From: Pseudomonadota bacterium
Lineage (GTDB): Bacteria; Verrucomicrobiota; Verrucomicrobiia; Limisphaerales; SXTU01
DNA: 32,182 nt
Reading direction: 5' to 3'
Assembly: GCA_009924135.1 (NCBI GenBank)
Contig: RFSE01000052.1
Coordinates: forward strand, 1-32,182
This document shows positions 15,821-25,022 of the stretch, in pieces. Below the pieces are notes generated by a model, which was not told the DNA's origin, did no database searches, and saw only the letters and a program-made list of their open reading frames with translations. The first letter of the stretch is position 1; every line of letters starts with the position of its first letter. The translations under genes were made by a program, and so were the position numbers.

Positions 15821-17272
15821 TTACTTCGCTGCCTTCTTCGCTTTGCCCTTCCCGGCCGGCGGAATGTACGGGGTGGCCCAGTTCTTCGCTACCAACGCCT
15901 TCAGCTCCTTCACGGTATCCGCGTGCTTCGGGTCGTCCGCGAGGTTGGTGAACTCCTTCGGATCGGCGTCGTGGTCGTAAAGTTCCGCGCCTTGCTTGCC
16001 GTCGTCCCACTCGGTGTAACGCCAGCGTTCGGTGCGGACGCTGTGCCCGGGGAAGCCGCCGCGCCATACTTGCGTGAAAGCCGGCTTGGTCCAGGCGGCG
16101 GCGGGATGATCGAGCAAGGGCTTGAGGCTGGCTCCAGCCAGGTTCTTGGGCGGCGTCAGACCGGCGAGGTCAGCGAGGGTGGGATACAAGTCCACGAACT
16201 CCACCGTGCGAGCGCAGGGTTGGCCGTTGCCTTTCGCGCCGGGGGCCACGATCACCATCGGCACGCGGGCGCTTTCCTCGAAGAGGCTTTGCTTCATCCA
16301 CAGCCCGTGCTCGCCAAGGTGGTAGCCATGGTCGCTCCAAAACACGACCACCGTGTTGTCCCAGAGTTTCAGCCGGTCCACGGTGTCCAGCACGCGGCCG
16401 ATCTGCGCGTCCACGAACGAGATGGCAGCGTAGTAAGCCTGTTTGCACTCGCGGGCCTGGTCAGGCGTGACGCCGAAGTAGGGCTGGGGCGAGGACATGA
16501 GCGAGGCCTTGGGTTTCGACTCCCGGTTGCCCGCCGGTTCCGTGGGCAGTTGGATGCTGGGCATCGGATACGGGTTCCAATATTTCGCCGGGGCGACGTA
16601 GGGTGTGTGCGGCTTGTAAAACCCGATGGCGAGGAAGAAGGGCTTGTCCTTGTTCGCTTCGAGCAGCTTGATGCCCTCGGTGGCGACCTTGCCGTCGGTG
16701 TGCTCCTCGTCCTTGCCCGTCTTGTCGGCGAGGAAACTCATCGCACTGCCGAGGCCGCGCTTGGGGGTGTAGTTGGTGATGTCCGGTTCCAGCGTGGTCT
16801 TGTCGCGTCCGGCGGGGTTTACGAAATGCTGCCACGACGCCTTGTCATCCAGACCACTGGTGCCGATGTCGCCGGGGTTGCCGTAGTGGTAAATCTTCCC
16901 CACGCGGGCTGCGTAGTAGCCGCTGTTGCTGAACATCTGTGGCAGCGTCACCACGTCTGGCAGGTGGGTGCGGAAATGGTATTGAAGATCGAAGACCCGC
17001 GTGGTGTCCGGACGCAGGCCGGTCATCAGGGACGACCGGCTGGGCGAGCAGAGGGGGAACTGGCAATATGCGCGGTCGAAGCGCACGCCCAGCTTCGCGA
17101 GCCGGTCGATGTTCGGCGATTTGACCTGCGGATGGCCGTAACAGCCGAGGTCGCTGTTCATGTCGTCCACGGCGATGAACAGGACGTTGAGTTTCGGCGC
17201 GGCTGAGAGAGGTGCGACCAGCGCCAGCACCATGGCCAGGCCGGTACCCCAGCAGGTTAGAAGCGATTTCAT
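15821..17272 (-). CDS. Secreted sulfatase (iduronate-2-sulfatase-like)
   Basis: 483 aa. The signal peptide spans ~25 residues (MKSLLTCWGTGLAMVLALVA, then PLSAA). The sulfatase signature is C75-S-P-S-R79 followed by SSLMTG, so C75 would become formylglycine with a maturase encoded elsewhere. Metal ligands are suggested by VDDMN (early) and SDHGYHLGEH (late). The pattern VDDMNSDLGCYGH, FYKPHTP and HGYHLGEHGLW is typical of iduronate-2-sulfatase-like enzymes of Planctomycetes and Verrucomicrobia. It would release sulfate from sulfated polysaccharides in the periplasm or outside. The tail is Lys/Ala-rich. It lies 107 bp before pyrG on the same strand. Confidence 0.94.
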   Translation of the reverse strand: MKSLLTCWGTGLAMVLALVAPLSAAPKLNVLFIAVDDMNSDLGCYGHPQVKSPNIDRLAKLGVRFDRAYCQFPLCSPSRSSLMTGLRPDTTRVFDLQYHFRTHLPDVVTLPQMFSNSGYYAARVGKIYHYGNPGDIGTSGLDDKASWQHFVNPAGRDKTTLEPDITNYTPKRGLGSAMSFLADKTGKDEEHTDGKVATEGIKLLEANKDKPFFLAIGFYKPHTPYVAPAKYWNPYPMPSIQLPTEPAGNRESKPKASLMSSPQPYFGVTPDQARECKQAYYAAISFVDAQIGRVLDTVDRLKLWDNTVVVFWSDHGYHLGEHGLWMKQSLFEESARVPMVIVAPGAKGNGQPCARTVEFVDLYPTLADLAGLTPPKNLAGASLKPLLDHPAAAWTKPAFTQVWRGGFPGHSVRTERWRYTEWDDGKQGAELYDHDADPKEFTNLADDPKHADTVKELKALVAKNWATPYIPPAGKGKAKKAAK

Positions 17273-17633
17273 GGTGTAGAAGATGCCGAAACCGTCGCGC
17301 GCGGAACAGTTTTTTGAACTGGTGCGGGAACGCGGCCGTTTTGTTCGTTGCTGACATGCTTAGAGTGGCCAGGGCTTTGAACAGGAACTCATGGGGGCGT
17401 CATCAACAAATCAGAGGTGAGAGTTTCGGGCGATCTTTGTCTCGCATTCCTGAGCATCTCGCTGGCGGCGCGAACAGGATACGCTGTGGCCATAGCTGCT
17501 ACGCGGGTATTACCACATTGCTTTCACGGCCAGAGACCAGCAGCGATCTCTGTGCCGCGAAAAGCTCTGGCGGGTCTGACATTGACAGTCAGGCCCGGTC
17601 CGCCCGAAATACCCCGTCTCTTTTGACCACCAC
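17273..17633. other. Divergent intergenic region
   Basis: 361 bp between the divergent sulfatase and FAH genes. It must hold both promoters, but I cannot point to a convincing -35/-10 pair. Short open frames here show no domain. No heptamer array or palindrome of the types seen elsewhere is present. Confidence 0.5.
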
Positions 17634-18497
17634 ATGAAACTCTGCCGCTTCAAGCTTCCCACGAACTGCCACGCTGTCCACGTCGGCCTGATCACCGATG
17701 ACGCTACTGTGCTCGACCTTTCCGCTGCCGGGGTGCAGCGGCTCACCCCGTTGCTGGAACGGGACAATCTGGTCGCGGTCCTTCAGGCGCTCGTGACGTT
17801 GCCGTTGCCCCGGCTGAAGCTCGAAGAAATCATCCTGCTCGCGCCCGTGGAGCAGCAGGAAGTTTGGGCGGCGGGAGTTACCTACCTGCGCAGCAAGAAG
17901 GCGCGGATGGATGAGTCCGAGTTCAGCGCCAGTGCCTATGACCGCGTTTATGACGCCGAGCGCCCGGAGATTTTTTTCAAATCCCTGCCTGAGAAAGTCG
18001 TTGCGACCGGTGGCGATGTGGGCATCCGCAAGGACGCAAAGTGGAACGTCCCCGAGCCGGAACTGGCCCTGGTATGCAACTCGCACGGGCGTGTGGTGGG
18101 GTACACCATCGGCAATGACATGAGTTCGCGGGACATCGAGGGGGAGAACCTGCTGTACCTGCCGCAGGCCAAGACCTACCTGAAGTCCTGTGCCGTGGGC
18201 CCGTTCATCACCGTGGGCGTGAGCGAGGCTGAGGCGCGGGCGTGGAGCATCTCCATCGAGATTCTTCGGGGCGGCCAGCCGGTTTTCAGCGGCGAGACCT
18301 CGGTGGAGCAGATCAAGCGCACGTTCGATTCGCTCGCCGAGTTTCTCTTCCGGAGCCAGAGCTTTCCGCACGGGGCGGTCCTGCTCACCGGTACCGGCGT
18401 GGTGCCGCCGGATAACTTCACCCTCGCGGCGGGTGACCGGGTGCGTATCGGCATCTCCGGCATCGGCACGCTGGAGAATCCGGTGGCGGTTGTTTGA
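17634..18497 (+). CDS. Fumarylacetoacetate hydrolase family enzyme
   Basis: 287 aa, with the FAH fold in its C-terminal ~210 residues. Probable metal ligands are E141 and E143 (VPEPELAL) and D162 (GNDMSSRDIEGEN). The N-terminal ~70 residues form the small domain. The close spacing of the ligands and the GENLLYLPQAK segment resemble FAH-family 2-keto-3-deoxy sugar acid dehydratases more than true fumarylacetoacetases. A role in sugar-acid breakdown after sulfatase and dehydrogenase action is a reasonable inference but not shown. No Shine-Dalgarno lies before the ATG. The downstream neighbour, 87 bp on, is the LTxxQ protein. Confidence 0.88.
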   Translation: MKLCRFKLPTNCHAVHVGLITDDATVLDLSAAGVQRLTPLLERDNLVAVLQALVTLPLPRLKLEEIILLAPVEQQEVWAAGVTYLRSKKARMDESEFSASAYDRVYDAERPEIFFKSLPEKVVATGGDVGIRKDAKWNVPEPELALVCNSHGRVVGYTIGNDMSSRDIEGENLLYLPQAKTYLKSCAVGPFITVGVSEAEARAWSISIEILRGGQPVFSGETSVEQIKRTFDSLAEFLFRSQSFPHGAVLLTGTGVVPPDNFTLAAGDRVRIGISGIGTLENPVAVV

Positions 18498-18584
18498 TGT
18501 AACCGCCGGGGCGCACCGGCGTCTCTCCCATTGGTGGGCGGGATTCCGCCTGTCCTTTAGAAACAACCAACAGCAAACAAGATC

Positions 18585-18953
18585 ATGAAGAAGTCATTGT
18601 GGTTCGCGCTCGCGTTGAGCGCCATCGTCGCGTTCACCTCCTCCGTCTTCGCGGCGGAAAAGACTGAAGGCAAAGGCCGGGGGCCGTCCGTCGAGGAACG
18701 GCTCAAGAACATGGCCGAAAAGCTCAAGCTTACGGACGAGCAGAAGGCCAAGATCGAGCCGATCATGAAGGAAGAAGGCACGAAGCTCGCCGCCTTGCGC
18801 GAAGACCCGGCCCCCCGCGAAGAAAAGGTCAAGAAGATGCTGGAGATCCGCAAGGAGATCGCCGCCAGGATCAAGCCCATCCTCACGGCGGAACAGGCCG
18901 AGCAGTATGAGAAGTATCAGGCGGAGATCGCGGCCAAGCGCAAGAAGCAGTAA
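18585..18953 (+). CDS. Spy/CpxP-like LTxxQ periplasmic protein
   Basis: 122 aa. A signal peptide (MKKSLWFALALSAIVAF, ending at SSVFAA) precedes a highly charged, all-helical mature part. Two LTxxQ motifs are present: LTDEQ in KLKLTDEQKAKIEPIM and LTAEQ in ILTAEQAEQYEKY. The spacing fits the small Spy/CpxP-like family of periplasmic chaperones or sensors, although Verrucomicrobia carry many such short LTxxQ proteins with unknown roles. The gene is followed by a strong intrinsic terminator, so it ends its transcript. Confidence 0.85.
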   Translation: MKKSLWFALALSAIVAFTSSVFAAEKTEGKGRGPSVEERLKNMAEKLKLTDEQKAKIEPIMKEEGTKLAALREDPAPREEKVKKMLEIRKEIAARIKPILTAEQAEQYEKYQAEIAAKRKKQ

Positions 18954-18978
18954 GCGCGGGCTGACCCGACCCATTTGC

Positions 18979-19018
18979 AAGGCGGCGGTGGCTTGGCCAC
19001 CGCCGCCTTCGTCTTTTT
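18979..19018 (+). terminator. Intrinsic terminator after the LTxxQ gene
   Basis: A perfect 13-bp GC-rich stem (AAGGCGGCGGTGG with CCACCGCCGCCTT) around a 5-base loop (18979-19009) is followed by GTCTTTTT. It lies 25 bp past the stop at 18953. This is the clearest rho-independent terminator in the window. Confidence 0.9.
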
Positions 19019-19059
19019 CGGGGTGAATGACGCGCCGCGTTGTCCGTCCATCTCCCCTC

Positions 19060-20667
19060 ATGAAGTTTAACATGCCCGTTCGTCTCGTGACCGCCCTTTG
19101 TGCGTGGTCCGCCTTGAATATTGCTTCCGCCCAAAACCAGCCGGTTCCGTCCGGGCCGCAGACCGATGGCGCGTTCCGCAAGGTCGTCCTCGAAGCCGAC
19201 GCCGAAGTGGATGGCAAGCTGGCGGATACCTTGAAAGACCCGATGGAACTCGCCGTGGCCCCCGACGGCCGGGTGTTCTATGCCCAGCGCGATGGCACGG
19301 TGAAGATGATCAAGCCGGGGGCGAAGGCGGGCATCGTCATCGCCACGCTGCCGGTGTTCACCGGGCTGGAAGACGGGCTGCTTGGCATTACGCTGGACCC
19401 CAATTTTGACAAGAACGGCTGGGTCTATCTGAACCGTTCCCTGCCCGAGATCATCAAGGACGCGAAGACCGGCGGGAAAGCCGGCATCATTCGCGTCGCG
19501 CGCTTTACCCTCAAGGGTGATGCCCTTGATCTCACCTCCGAGAAGACGATTCTCGAAGTGCAGACCCAGCGCGAGACGTGCTGCCACGTCGGCGGCTCGC
19601 TGGCTTTCGACAAGGACGGCAACCTCTACATGTCGGTGGGTGACAACACCAATCCTTTTGACTCCGATGGCTATTCCCCCAGCGATGAACGGGCCGGCAA
19701 GTATCCTTGGGACGCGCAACGCTCCACGGCGAATGCCAACTCGCTCGTCGGCAAGATTCTCCGCGTAACGCCCAAGGCGGACGGCGGCTACGATATTCCC
19801 AAGGGCAACCTCTTCCCACCCGGCACGCCCGGCACGCGCCCGGAGATTTACGTCATGGGCTGCCGCAACCCGTTCCGCATCTCGCTCGACGCCAAGACGG
19901 GTTATTTGTATTGGGGCGAAGTTGGCCCCGATGCCGGCAGTTTCAGTGAGAGTCGAGGCCCGGGGGGACACGACGAGGTCAACCAGGCGCGCAAGGCGGG
20001 CTTCTTCGGCTGGCCCTATTTCGTCGGCGACAACAAGGCCTATTCAAAGATCGATTTCGATGCGCGCGCCAAGTTCAATGAGGCCAAGGCGAATCAGGAA
20101 AAGGCCCGCAAAGCGGCCGTGGCTGCCGGGGTGCCTCCGCCTCCCGGCATGAAGTTCGTGGAGCCGTGGGTGAAGGAAGCCCCGAAGTTCCACGACCCGC
20201 TCAAACCCGTGAACAATTCGCCCAACAACGACGGCATCAAAGAACTCCCGCCCGCGCAGCCGGCCTTCATCTATTACACCGGGGCTCCGTCCACGCGTTT
20301 CCCGGCGGTCAATGGTGGTGGCGGACGCACGGCCATGGCCGGGCCGGTTTACTACTTCGATCCGAAGAACCCGAACCCGCACAAGCTGCCCAAGGAATAC
20401 GATCACACGCTGTTCATCTACGAGTGGTCACGCAACTGGGTGGTCGCTGTGAAGCTCGACGCGCAGGATAACATCGCGCGCGATGCGGCCGGCCAGCCGC
20501 TCATGACCAAGTTCTGCCCGGCCATGTCGTTTAAGCGTCCGATGGACATGGAACTGGGTGCGGATGGCTGCCTGTACATGATCGAGTGGGGCACCGCCTG
20601 GGGCAACAACAAGGACACCCAGATCGTCCGCATCGAGTTCAACGGCACGACGACGGCCGCGAAGTAA
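19060..20667 (+). CDS. PQQ-dependent glucose/sorbosone dehydrogenase-like protein
   Basis: 535 aa from the ATG at 19060 (MKFNMPVRLVTALCAWSAL); an ATG at 19027 gives an unlikely N-terminus overlapping the terminator zone, and 19072 is also possible. The signal peptide ends near IASAQ. The body is a GSDH-type beta-propeller: DPMELAVAPDGRVFYAQRDG, GLLGITLDPNF, CCHVGGSLAFDKDGNLY, GCRNPFRISLD, GFFGWPYFVGDN, NGGGGRTAMAGPVYYF. It probably oxidises a sugar in the periplasm and passes electrons onward; unlike many relatives it carries no CxxCH heme motif of its own. Residues ~330-380 hold a charged insert rich in Lys/Ala. It stands as a single transcript after the terminator. Confidence 0.88.
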   Translation: MKFNMPVRLVTALCAWSALNIASAQNQPVPSGPQTDGAFRKVVLEADAEVDGKLADTLKDPMELAVAPDGRVFYAQRDGTVKMIKPGAKAGIVIATLPVFTGLEDGLLGITLDPNFDKNGWVYLNRSLPEIIKDAKTGGKAGIIRVARFTLKGDALDLTSEKTILEVQTQRETCCHVGGSLAFDKDGNLYMSVGDNTNPFDSDGYSPSDERAGKYPWDAQRSTANANSLVGKILRVTPKADGGYDIPKGNLFPPGTPGTRPEIYVMGCRNPFRISLDAKTGYLYWGEVGPDAGSFSESRGPGGHDEVNQARKAGFFGWPYFVGDNKAYSKIDFDARAKFNEAKANQEKARKAAVAAGVPPPPGMKFVEPWVKEAPKFHDPLKPVNNSPNNDGIKELPPAQPAFIYYTGAPSTRFPAVNGGGGRTAMAGPVYYFDPKNPNPHKLPKEYDHTLFIYEWSRNWVVAVKLDAQDNIARDAAGQPLMTKFCPAMSFKRPMDMELGADGCLYMIEWGTAWGNNKDTQIVRIEFNGTTTAAK

Positions 20668-20808
20668 GTGGCTTTCCGCCACCCAGTGGGTTTTGCGCCG
20701 CCTCTGGGCGGGTGGGGTTCCGTGCACATTTGTGGCGGGTTCCGGGGCAAATAGTGTTGCCAATGGCGGCAGGAGTCTGCGATGACAGCACGCGACTAAC
20801 CTAACGCG

Positions 20809-23121
20809 ATGAGCCACTTTTCGCCCAAGCACGCCCTGTGCATCCTGCATCTCGAAGACAGCTCCACCGACCGGGAACTGGTTCAGGAGATGTTCCGCGC
20901 CGAGGGATTGGCCTGCCAGATACAACCCGTCGAGACGCGCGCCGCATTTGAGGCCGCGCTGGAGCAGGATCAATGCGACCTCATCCTCTCTGATTACTCG
21001 TTGCCGGGCTTTGATGGCATGACCGCTTTGGGGCTGGCGCAACAGCGTCGGCCGCACATTCCGTTCATCTTTATTTCCGGGGTGATGGGTGAGGAGCGTG
21101 CTATTGAGAGTCTCAAGAACGGGGCGACTGACTACGTGCTCAAGGGACGCATCGAGCGGTTGGTCCCGTCCGTGCGCCGGGCGTTGCGCGAGGTGGTCGA
21201 ACGCGAGCAATTGCGGGAGACGGAAACGCGTCTTCGCCAGAGCGAGGAGCAGTTGCGCCAGATCACCGAAAACGTCAGCGACTGGATTCTGGTCTTTGAT
21301 GCGGAAGGCCTTTGCACTTACGCCAATCCCGCCTGCATGGCGGCGTGCGATCTGGCTCCGGGCGCACCCAGTCCTGATTTCTGGAGTCATTTGGACGGCG
21401 ACGAAGTGACCCGGATGCGGGACGAATTCAGGCAGGCCATCCGCACGGGCCTGGTCCGCCGCGTTGAGTTTCGCCTGCGTTCCGGGGCTACCCATCGCAG
21501 CATCGAGTCGCAGATCAACCTCGCCTGCGACGAAAAGGGAGCCCGCACCGGCGTGATCCTGGTCTGTCGCGACATCACGGAGCGCCGCCAGGCCGAGGAG
21601 CAACTCCGGGCGCAGGCGGCCCTCCTGGACAAAGCCCAGGACGCCATCATTGTTTGCGGCCCGGAGGAGGAAATTATTTATTGGAACAAGAGCGCAGAAC
21701 GGCTGTACGGCTGGAGTGCCACGGAAGCCCACGGTCGCAGTCTCCACACGCTGCTGCATCCCGCTCCGCCGCCGCAGCTCAACGAGGCACGGCATGCGGT
21801 GAAGCAACGCGGCGAATGGCTGGGCGAATTGCGGCAGTCGGCCAGGAACGGCAGCGTGGTGGTCGTGCAGAGCCGGTGGACCCTGTTCCGGGACGACGCG
21901 GGCCGCGCCCAGTCCCTGCTCGTGGTGAACACGGATGCGCGCAATCTGCAGATGAGCGAGGCGCAGTTCCTGCATCATCAGCAAACTTCCAGCCTGGTCG
22001 CACTTGCCGATGTGATGGCCCGCGAGTTGCGCGCGGCGGTCGAGCCCATGCTCCTGGCTTCGCAGTTGCTGCGTGTGCGCCTGCACACGGATTCGCCGCA
22101 CTGGCCGGCCACGCCCGATGCTCAGCCGGGCCGCGTTGCCGAGCTGATGCAGCAGGTCGAGGCGTTTACCCGGCCCGCCCGCGCCACGCGCATGGAAATC
22201 ACCATCGGGTCTATCGTTGCCGAAGTGGGCCGGCAGGTTCGCCAGGCGGTTTCATCCGGGGTCGAAGTCAGCGTGGTTGTGGCCGAGGATTTGTGGGCGG
22301 TGGCGGGCGATCCCGATTCGCTGCGTCAAGCGGTGATGAACCTGTGTGTGAACGCGCGCGAAGCCATGCCCAACGGGGGACGCCTCGAAATTGTCGCCGA
22401 AAATGTGGTGCTCAAAGATGTCGATCCCCGACTTCGCCACGGCGGACGGCCCGGTCTGCAGGTTGTGATCACCGTGGCTGACACGGGTTGCGGCATTCCG
22501 CCGCAAAACCTGGAGCGGCTGTTCACCCCGTTCTTCACCACCAAGGATCATGGCCAGTGTGTCGGAGCCGGTTTGACCACCGTGCAGGCCATTGCCCGGG
22601 CCCACGGGGGATTTGTAACGGCGGATAGTGAAGTCGGACACGGCAGCCGCTTCCGGCTTTATTTGCCCGCAGCGACCGGTTCACCCATCGGCCAAAAGCC
22701 GCAGCCCAGCCGCTCTTTTGCCCGGGGCAACGGCGAGTGTGTACTGCTCGTGGACGACGAGGCGGCCTTCCGCGAGATCACCCAGGTGACGCTGGAAAAA
22801 TACGGCTATCGCGTCATCACGGCCTGCGACGGCTCGGAAGGGATGACCCTGTACATGCGGCATCGGGCGGAAATCCAGCTCGTGCTAACAGATATCGTCA
22901 TGCCGGTGATGGACGGTGCGTCACTGATCAAGTCGCTGCACAAGATGGGCGCGCCAGTCCGTTACCTCGCGGTGAGCGGTTTGGTGGAACGGGAAAAAGT
23001 CATGGTCGCCACCGCGGCACCCGGCGTGCAGGTGGATTTTCTCGCCAAGCCTTTTTCAACGGAGAAGCTGCTGCTGGCGGTGCACGAGGTGTTGCAGCGA
23101 CCGCTGGCGGTTGCCAGCTAG
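20809..23121 (+). CDS. Hybrid sensor kinase REC-PAS-PAS-HisKA(degenerate)-HATPase-REC
   Basis: 770 aa, no transmembrane segment, so cytoplasmic. Order: receiver (about 8-125, phospho-Asp D62 in LILSDYSLPG), PAS 1 (149-265), PAS 2 (269-382), a dimerisation helix region (about 388-440), HATPase (about 470-625; N-box N511/N515, G1 DTGCGIP from D558, F-box LFTPFFTTK, G2 GAGLTTVQAIA) and a second receiver (about 645-765, D695 in LTDIVMPVMDG). The dimerisation helix aligns without gaps to the usual LAGGIAHDLNN box, but the phospho-accepting His is Arg (R405, in ADVMARELRAAV). Both receivers keep their Asp. It may therefore act on receivers without autophosphorylation at the normal site, or be a non-kinase sensor. 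Confidence 0.93.
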   Translation: MSHFSPKHALCILHLEDSSTDRELVQEMFRAEGLACQIQPVETRAAFEAALEQDQCDLILSDYSLPGFDGMTALGLAQQRRPHIPFIFISGVMGEERAIESLKNGATDYVLKGRIERLVPSVRRALREVVEREQLRETETRLRQSEEQLRQITENVSDWILVFDAEGLCTYANPACMAACDLAPGAPSPDFWSHLDGDEVTRMRDEFRQAIRTGLVRRVEFRLRSGATHRSIESQINLACDEKGARTGVILVCRDITERRQAEEQLRAQAALLDKAQDAIIVCGPEEEIIYWNKSAERLYGWSATEAHGRSLHTLLHPAPPPQLNEARHAVKQRGEWLGELRQSARNGSVVVVQSRWTLFRDDAGRAQSLLVVNTDARNLQMSEAQFLHHQQTSSLVALADVMARELRAAVEPMLLASQLLRVRLHTDSPHWPATPDAQPGRVAELMQQVEAFTRPARATRMEITIGSIVAEVGRQVRQAVSSGVEVSVVVAEDLWAVAGDPDSLRQAVMNLCVNAREAMPNGGRLEIVAENVVLKDVDPRLRHGGRPGLQVVITVADTGCGIPPQNLERLFTPFFTTKDHGQCVGAGLTTVQAIARAHGGFVTADSEVGHGSRFRLYLPAATGSPIGQKPQPSRSFARGNGECVLLVDDEAAFREITQVTLEKYGYRVITACDGSEGMTLYMRHRAEIQLVLTDIVMPVMDGASLIKSLHKMGAPVRYLAVSGLVEREKVMVATAAPGVQVDFLAKPFSTEKLLLAVHEVLQRPLAVAS

Positions 23122-23171
23122 TCGCCACGACTGGGGGGCCAGGGCAGGGGCCTCAAGAGGCCAAAGCCACC

Positions 23172-24071
23172 CTACATCATTTTCAAGAGCGTGTCCGCCA
23201 TGTCGCTCGGCGTGGCAGCGATGCCGATCCCGGCGGCCTTGAACGCGGCGATCTTCGCCTCCGCTGTACCTTTGCCACCGCTGACAATCGCGCCGGCGTG
23301 ACCCATGCGGCGTCCCGGAGGTGCGGTCGCACCCGCGATGAAGCCGGCCACGGGCTTGGTGCCGTGTTTCGCAATCCACTCGGCCGCCTCTTCCTCGGCG
23401 CTGCCGCCGATCTCGCCGATCATGATGATGCCCGTGGTCTCGGGGTCGGCCATGAAGAGCTGGATGACATCCAGATGCGAGGTGCCGTTGACGGGGTCAC
23501 CGCCGATGCCGACGCAGGTGGACTGGCCGACGCCACGCGAGGTGAGCTGCCAGACCGCCTCGTAAGTGAGCGTGCCGCTCCGGGACACCACGCCGATGTT
23601 GCCCTTCTTGTGGATGTAGCCGGGCGCAATGCCGATACGGCAGCCGCCGTGCGAGTCCTTGCCCGTGCCGGGCGTCACGATGCCAGGGCAGTTCGGACCG
23701 ATTAAGCGGGTCTTGCTGCCGGCCAATCCCTGCTTGGCGCGGATCATGTCGCGGACGGGAATGCCTTCCGTGATGGCGACGACGAGTTCGAGACCGGCAT
23801 CCGCGCCTTCCAGGATCGCGTCAGCGGCGAACGGCGGTGGGACGAACACGGCACTGGCGGTTGCGCCAGTCTGTTTCACGGCGTCAGCCACGGTGTCGAA
23901 GATGGGCACCTTGAAATTGCCATGTTCGAAGAACTGGCCGCCCTTGCCCGGCGTGACACCGGCGACGAGCTGCGTGCCGTAGTCGAGCGAGAGCTTGGCG
24001 TGGCGCGCACCGAATTCACCGGTGATGCCTTGGACGAGGAGTTTGGTTTGGGGGGTAACGAGGATGGCCAT
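23172..24071 (-). CDS. sucD: Succinyl-CoA synthetase alpha subunit
   Basis: 299 aa. An N-terminal CoA-binding Rossmann domain ([20 protein letters not shown]) precedes the ligase domain with the phospho-His H258 in [12 protein letters not shown]. The signature LIGPNCPGI is also present. With the beta subunit it interconverts succinyl-CoA and succinate while forming ATP or GTP, in the TCA cycle. Length is normal (~290-300). The beta gene sucC normally sits directly upstream; here ~1.5 kb of toxin-antitoxin and VOC genes separate them on the same strand. A single-arm heptamer array lies just before its start. Confidence 0.97.
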   Translation of the reverse strand: MAILVTPQTKLLVQGITGEFGARHAKLSLDYGTQLVAGVTPGKGGQFFEHGNFKVPIFDTVADAVKQTGATASAVFVPPPFAADAILEGADAGLELVVAITEGIPVRDMIRAKQGLAGSKTRLIGPNCPGIVTPGTGKDSHGGCRIGIAPGYIHKKGNIGVVSRSGTLTYEAVWQLTSRGVGQSTCVGIGGDPVNGTSHLDVIQLFMADPETTGIIMIGEIGGSAEEEAAEWIAKHGTKPVAGFIAGATAPPGRRMGHAGAIVSGGKGTAEAKIAAFKAAGIGIAATPSDMADTLLKMM

Positions 24072-24075
24072 GGGA

Positions 24076-24110
24076 AATCAGTGGTTAGGAGTCAGTGTTC
24101 AATAATCAAT
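24076..24110 (+). repeat. Single-arm degenerate heptamer array (ANTCANT)
   Basis: AATCAGT, GGTTAGG, AGTCAGT, GTTCAAT, AATCAAT in 7-bp steps, between the sucD start and the end of the ParE-like toxin; the last unit overlaps the toxin stop codon. No clear inverted partner; a weak AGTCAGT match lies at 24646. The period is less clean than in the other arrays. Confidence 0.5.
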
Positions 24111-24414
24111 CGGTAAGCAAATCGTCGAGCGTCGGGTTGTCGCGTGCGCCGTGTCGGTCATGGGAGATTTCCACGATCCGTTCGTCATGCCGCACGCGAT
24201 AGAAAATTTTGTAGTTTCGGTGCGGAAGCACGCGTTGGGGCAGTTCGGGATCGTAAACCCGGCCGATTTCCGGATGGGTTTTCAGCACCTGGGTGCGCAG
24301 AAGCAATCCTTCTCCAAGTCGCCGTGCGGCGGACGGATTCCGGCGGCGCAGGTAACGGTCAATTCTTTCCAAATCGCACACGGCAGGTTCGGTCCAGATC
24401 AGTTCGTATTTCAG
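24106..24414 (-). CDS. RelE/ParE-type toxin (first module)
   Basis: 102 aa if translation starts at CTG 24414, which overlaps the antitoxin stop as CTGA; this gives LKYELIWTEPAVCDLERI, the expected family N-terminus. The first GTG (24381) would drop that conserved strand. Helices ERIDRYLRRRNPSAARRL and the strand pair RVLPHRNYKIFYRVRHDERIVEI with a final HDRHGARD match the RelE/ParE fold. ParE members poison gyrase, RelE members cut mRNA on the ribosome; the sequence does not decide between them. It forms a pair with the upstream 65-aa gene and lies between sucC and sucD. Confidence 0.85.
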   Translation of the reverse strand: MKYELIWTEPAVCDLERIDRYLRRRNPSAARRLGEGLLLRTQVLKTHPEIGRVYDPELPQRVLPHRNYKIFYRVRHDERIVEISHDRHGARDNPTLDDLLTD

Positions 24415-24608
24415 CTTTGCTGCCAGGAACGGAAGCGGCGGACGACTTCATCGTGCGGGACGACTTTGCCCTGAGCGGCGGCGGCGTCAGATTCCCGCAA
24501 GGCCGCAAGGATGTCCACCCGCTCACGTACCTGGCGGGCCGACGCCTTGTTTGGCATCCGGCTGATGGCCAGCAACGCCTCTTCTTTGAATGAAAGTGTC
24601 GCGTTCAT
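24411..24608 (-). CDS. Antitoxin of the first RelE/ParE module
   Basis: 65 aa, starting at ATG 24608. The C-terminal half (AAAQGKVVPHDEVVRRFRSW) is the pattern seen in partners of RelE-type toxins: a Gly then a short segment before a basic Arg/Trp-containing tail. The N-terminal half (FKEEALLAISRMPNKASARQVRERVDIL) is helical and could hold DNA-binding or dimerisation. It is too short for certain family placement. Stop and toxin start overlap by 4 bp (CTGA), so the two are translationally coupled. Confidence 0.75.
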   Translation of the reverse strand: MNATLSFKEEALLAISRMPNKASARQVRERVDILAALRESDAAAAQGKVVPHDEVVRRFRSWQQS

Positions 24609-24647
24609 GCGGGGAGTGTAAATGGCGTTGGTGGATTCGGAAAGCAG

Positions 24648-25022
24648 TCAGTGGTGCGCGCCTTTGCGCTTGTGAATGCAGAGTGTGTTGCCGTCGGGAT
24701 CGAAAACCATCGCCATGTGGCAGACGGGCGTGGGGAAGGGTTCCATGCGGAACTTCGCGTTCGCCTCCTTCAACGTGGCGATGGCGGCGTCGAAGTCTTC
24801 GACTTCCAGTGCGACCGTGCAGCCATCCGGGCTGGGCTGCCAACCGGGCGCGGAGCCGAGGGACAGCGCGTAGGGACCGAATTCGTATTCTACCCAGTTG
24901 CCGGCCGGGGTATCGGTCACGGTCGTGGGCTTGAGGCCGAGTACGCCTTCGTAAAACGCCCGCGCCCGCGCCATGTCTGTGACGGCGTAGCAGGCGAAGG
25001 CGATTTCAGTGACTTTGATCAC
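24648..25022 (-). CDS. VOC-family (glyoxalase-like) protein
   Basis: 124 aa from a GTG at 25022 that overlaps the toxin stop as GTGA. It has the vicinal-oxygen-chelate fold: beta-alpha-beta-beta-beta modules with FACYAVTDMARARAFYEGVLGL at the start and VFDPDGNTLCIHKRK at the end. Fold members bind metal and act on small molecules or sequester drugs. The coupling to a toxin-antitoxin pair suggests it travelled with it, or that it was the first cargo there. Substrate unknown. Confidence 0.85.
   Translation of the reverse strand: MIKVTEIAFACYAVTDMARARAFYEGVLGLKPTTVTDTPAGNWVEYEFGPYALSLGSAPGWQPSPDGCTVALEVEDFDAAIATLKEANAKFRMEPFPTPVCHMAMVFDPDGNTLCIHKRKGAHH

Noticed and set aside
23149-23162. Perfect palindrome GGCCTCAAGAGGCC between the convergent kinase and sucD genes, as a terminator
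   Set aside because: The stem is only 6 bp and no T-run follows on either strand.
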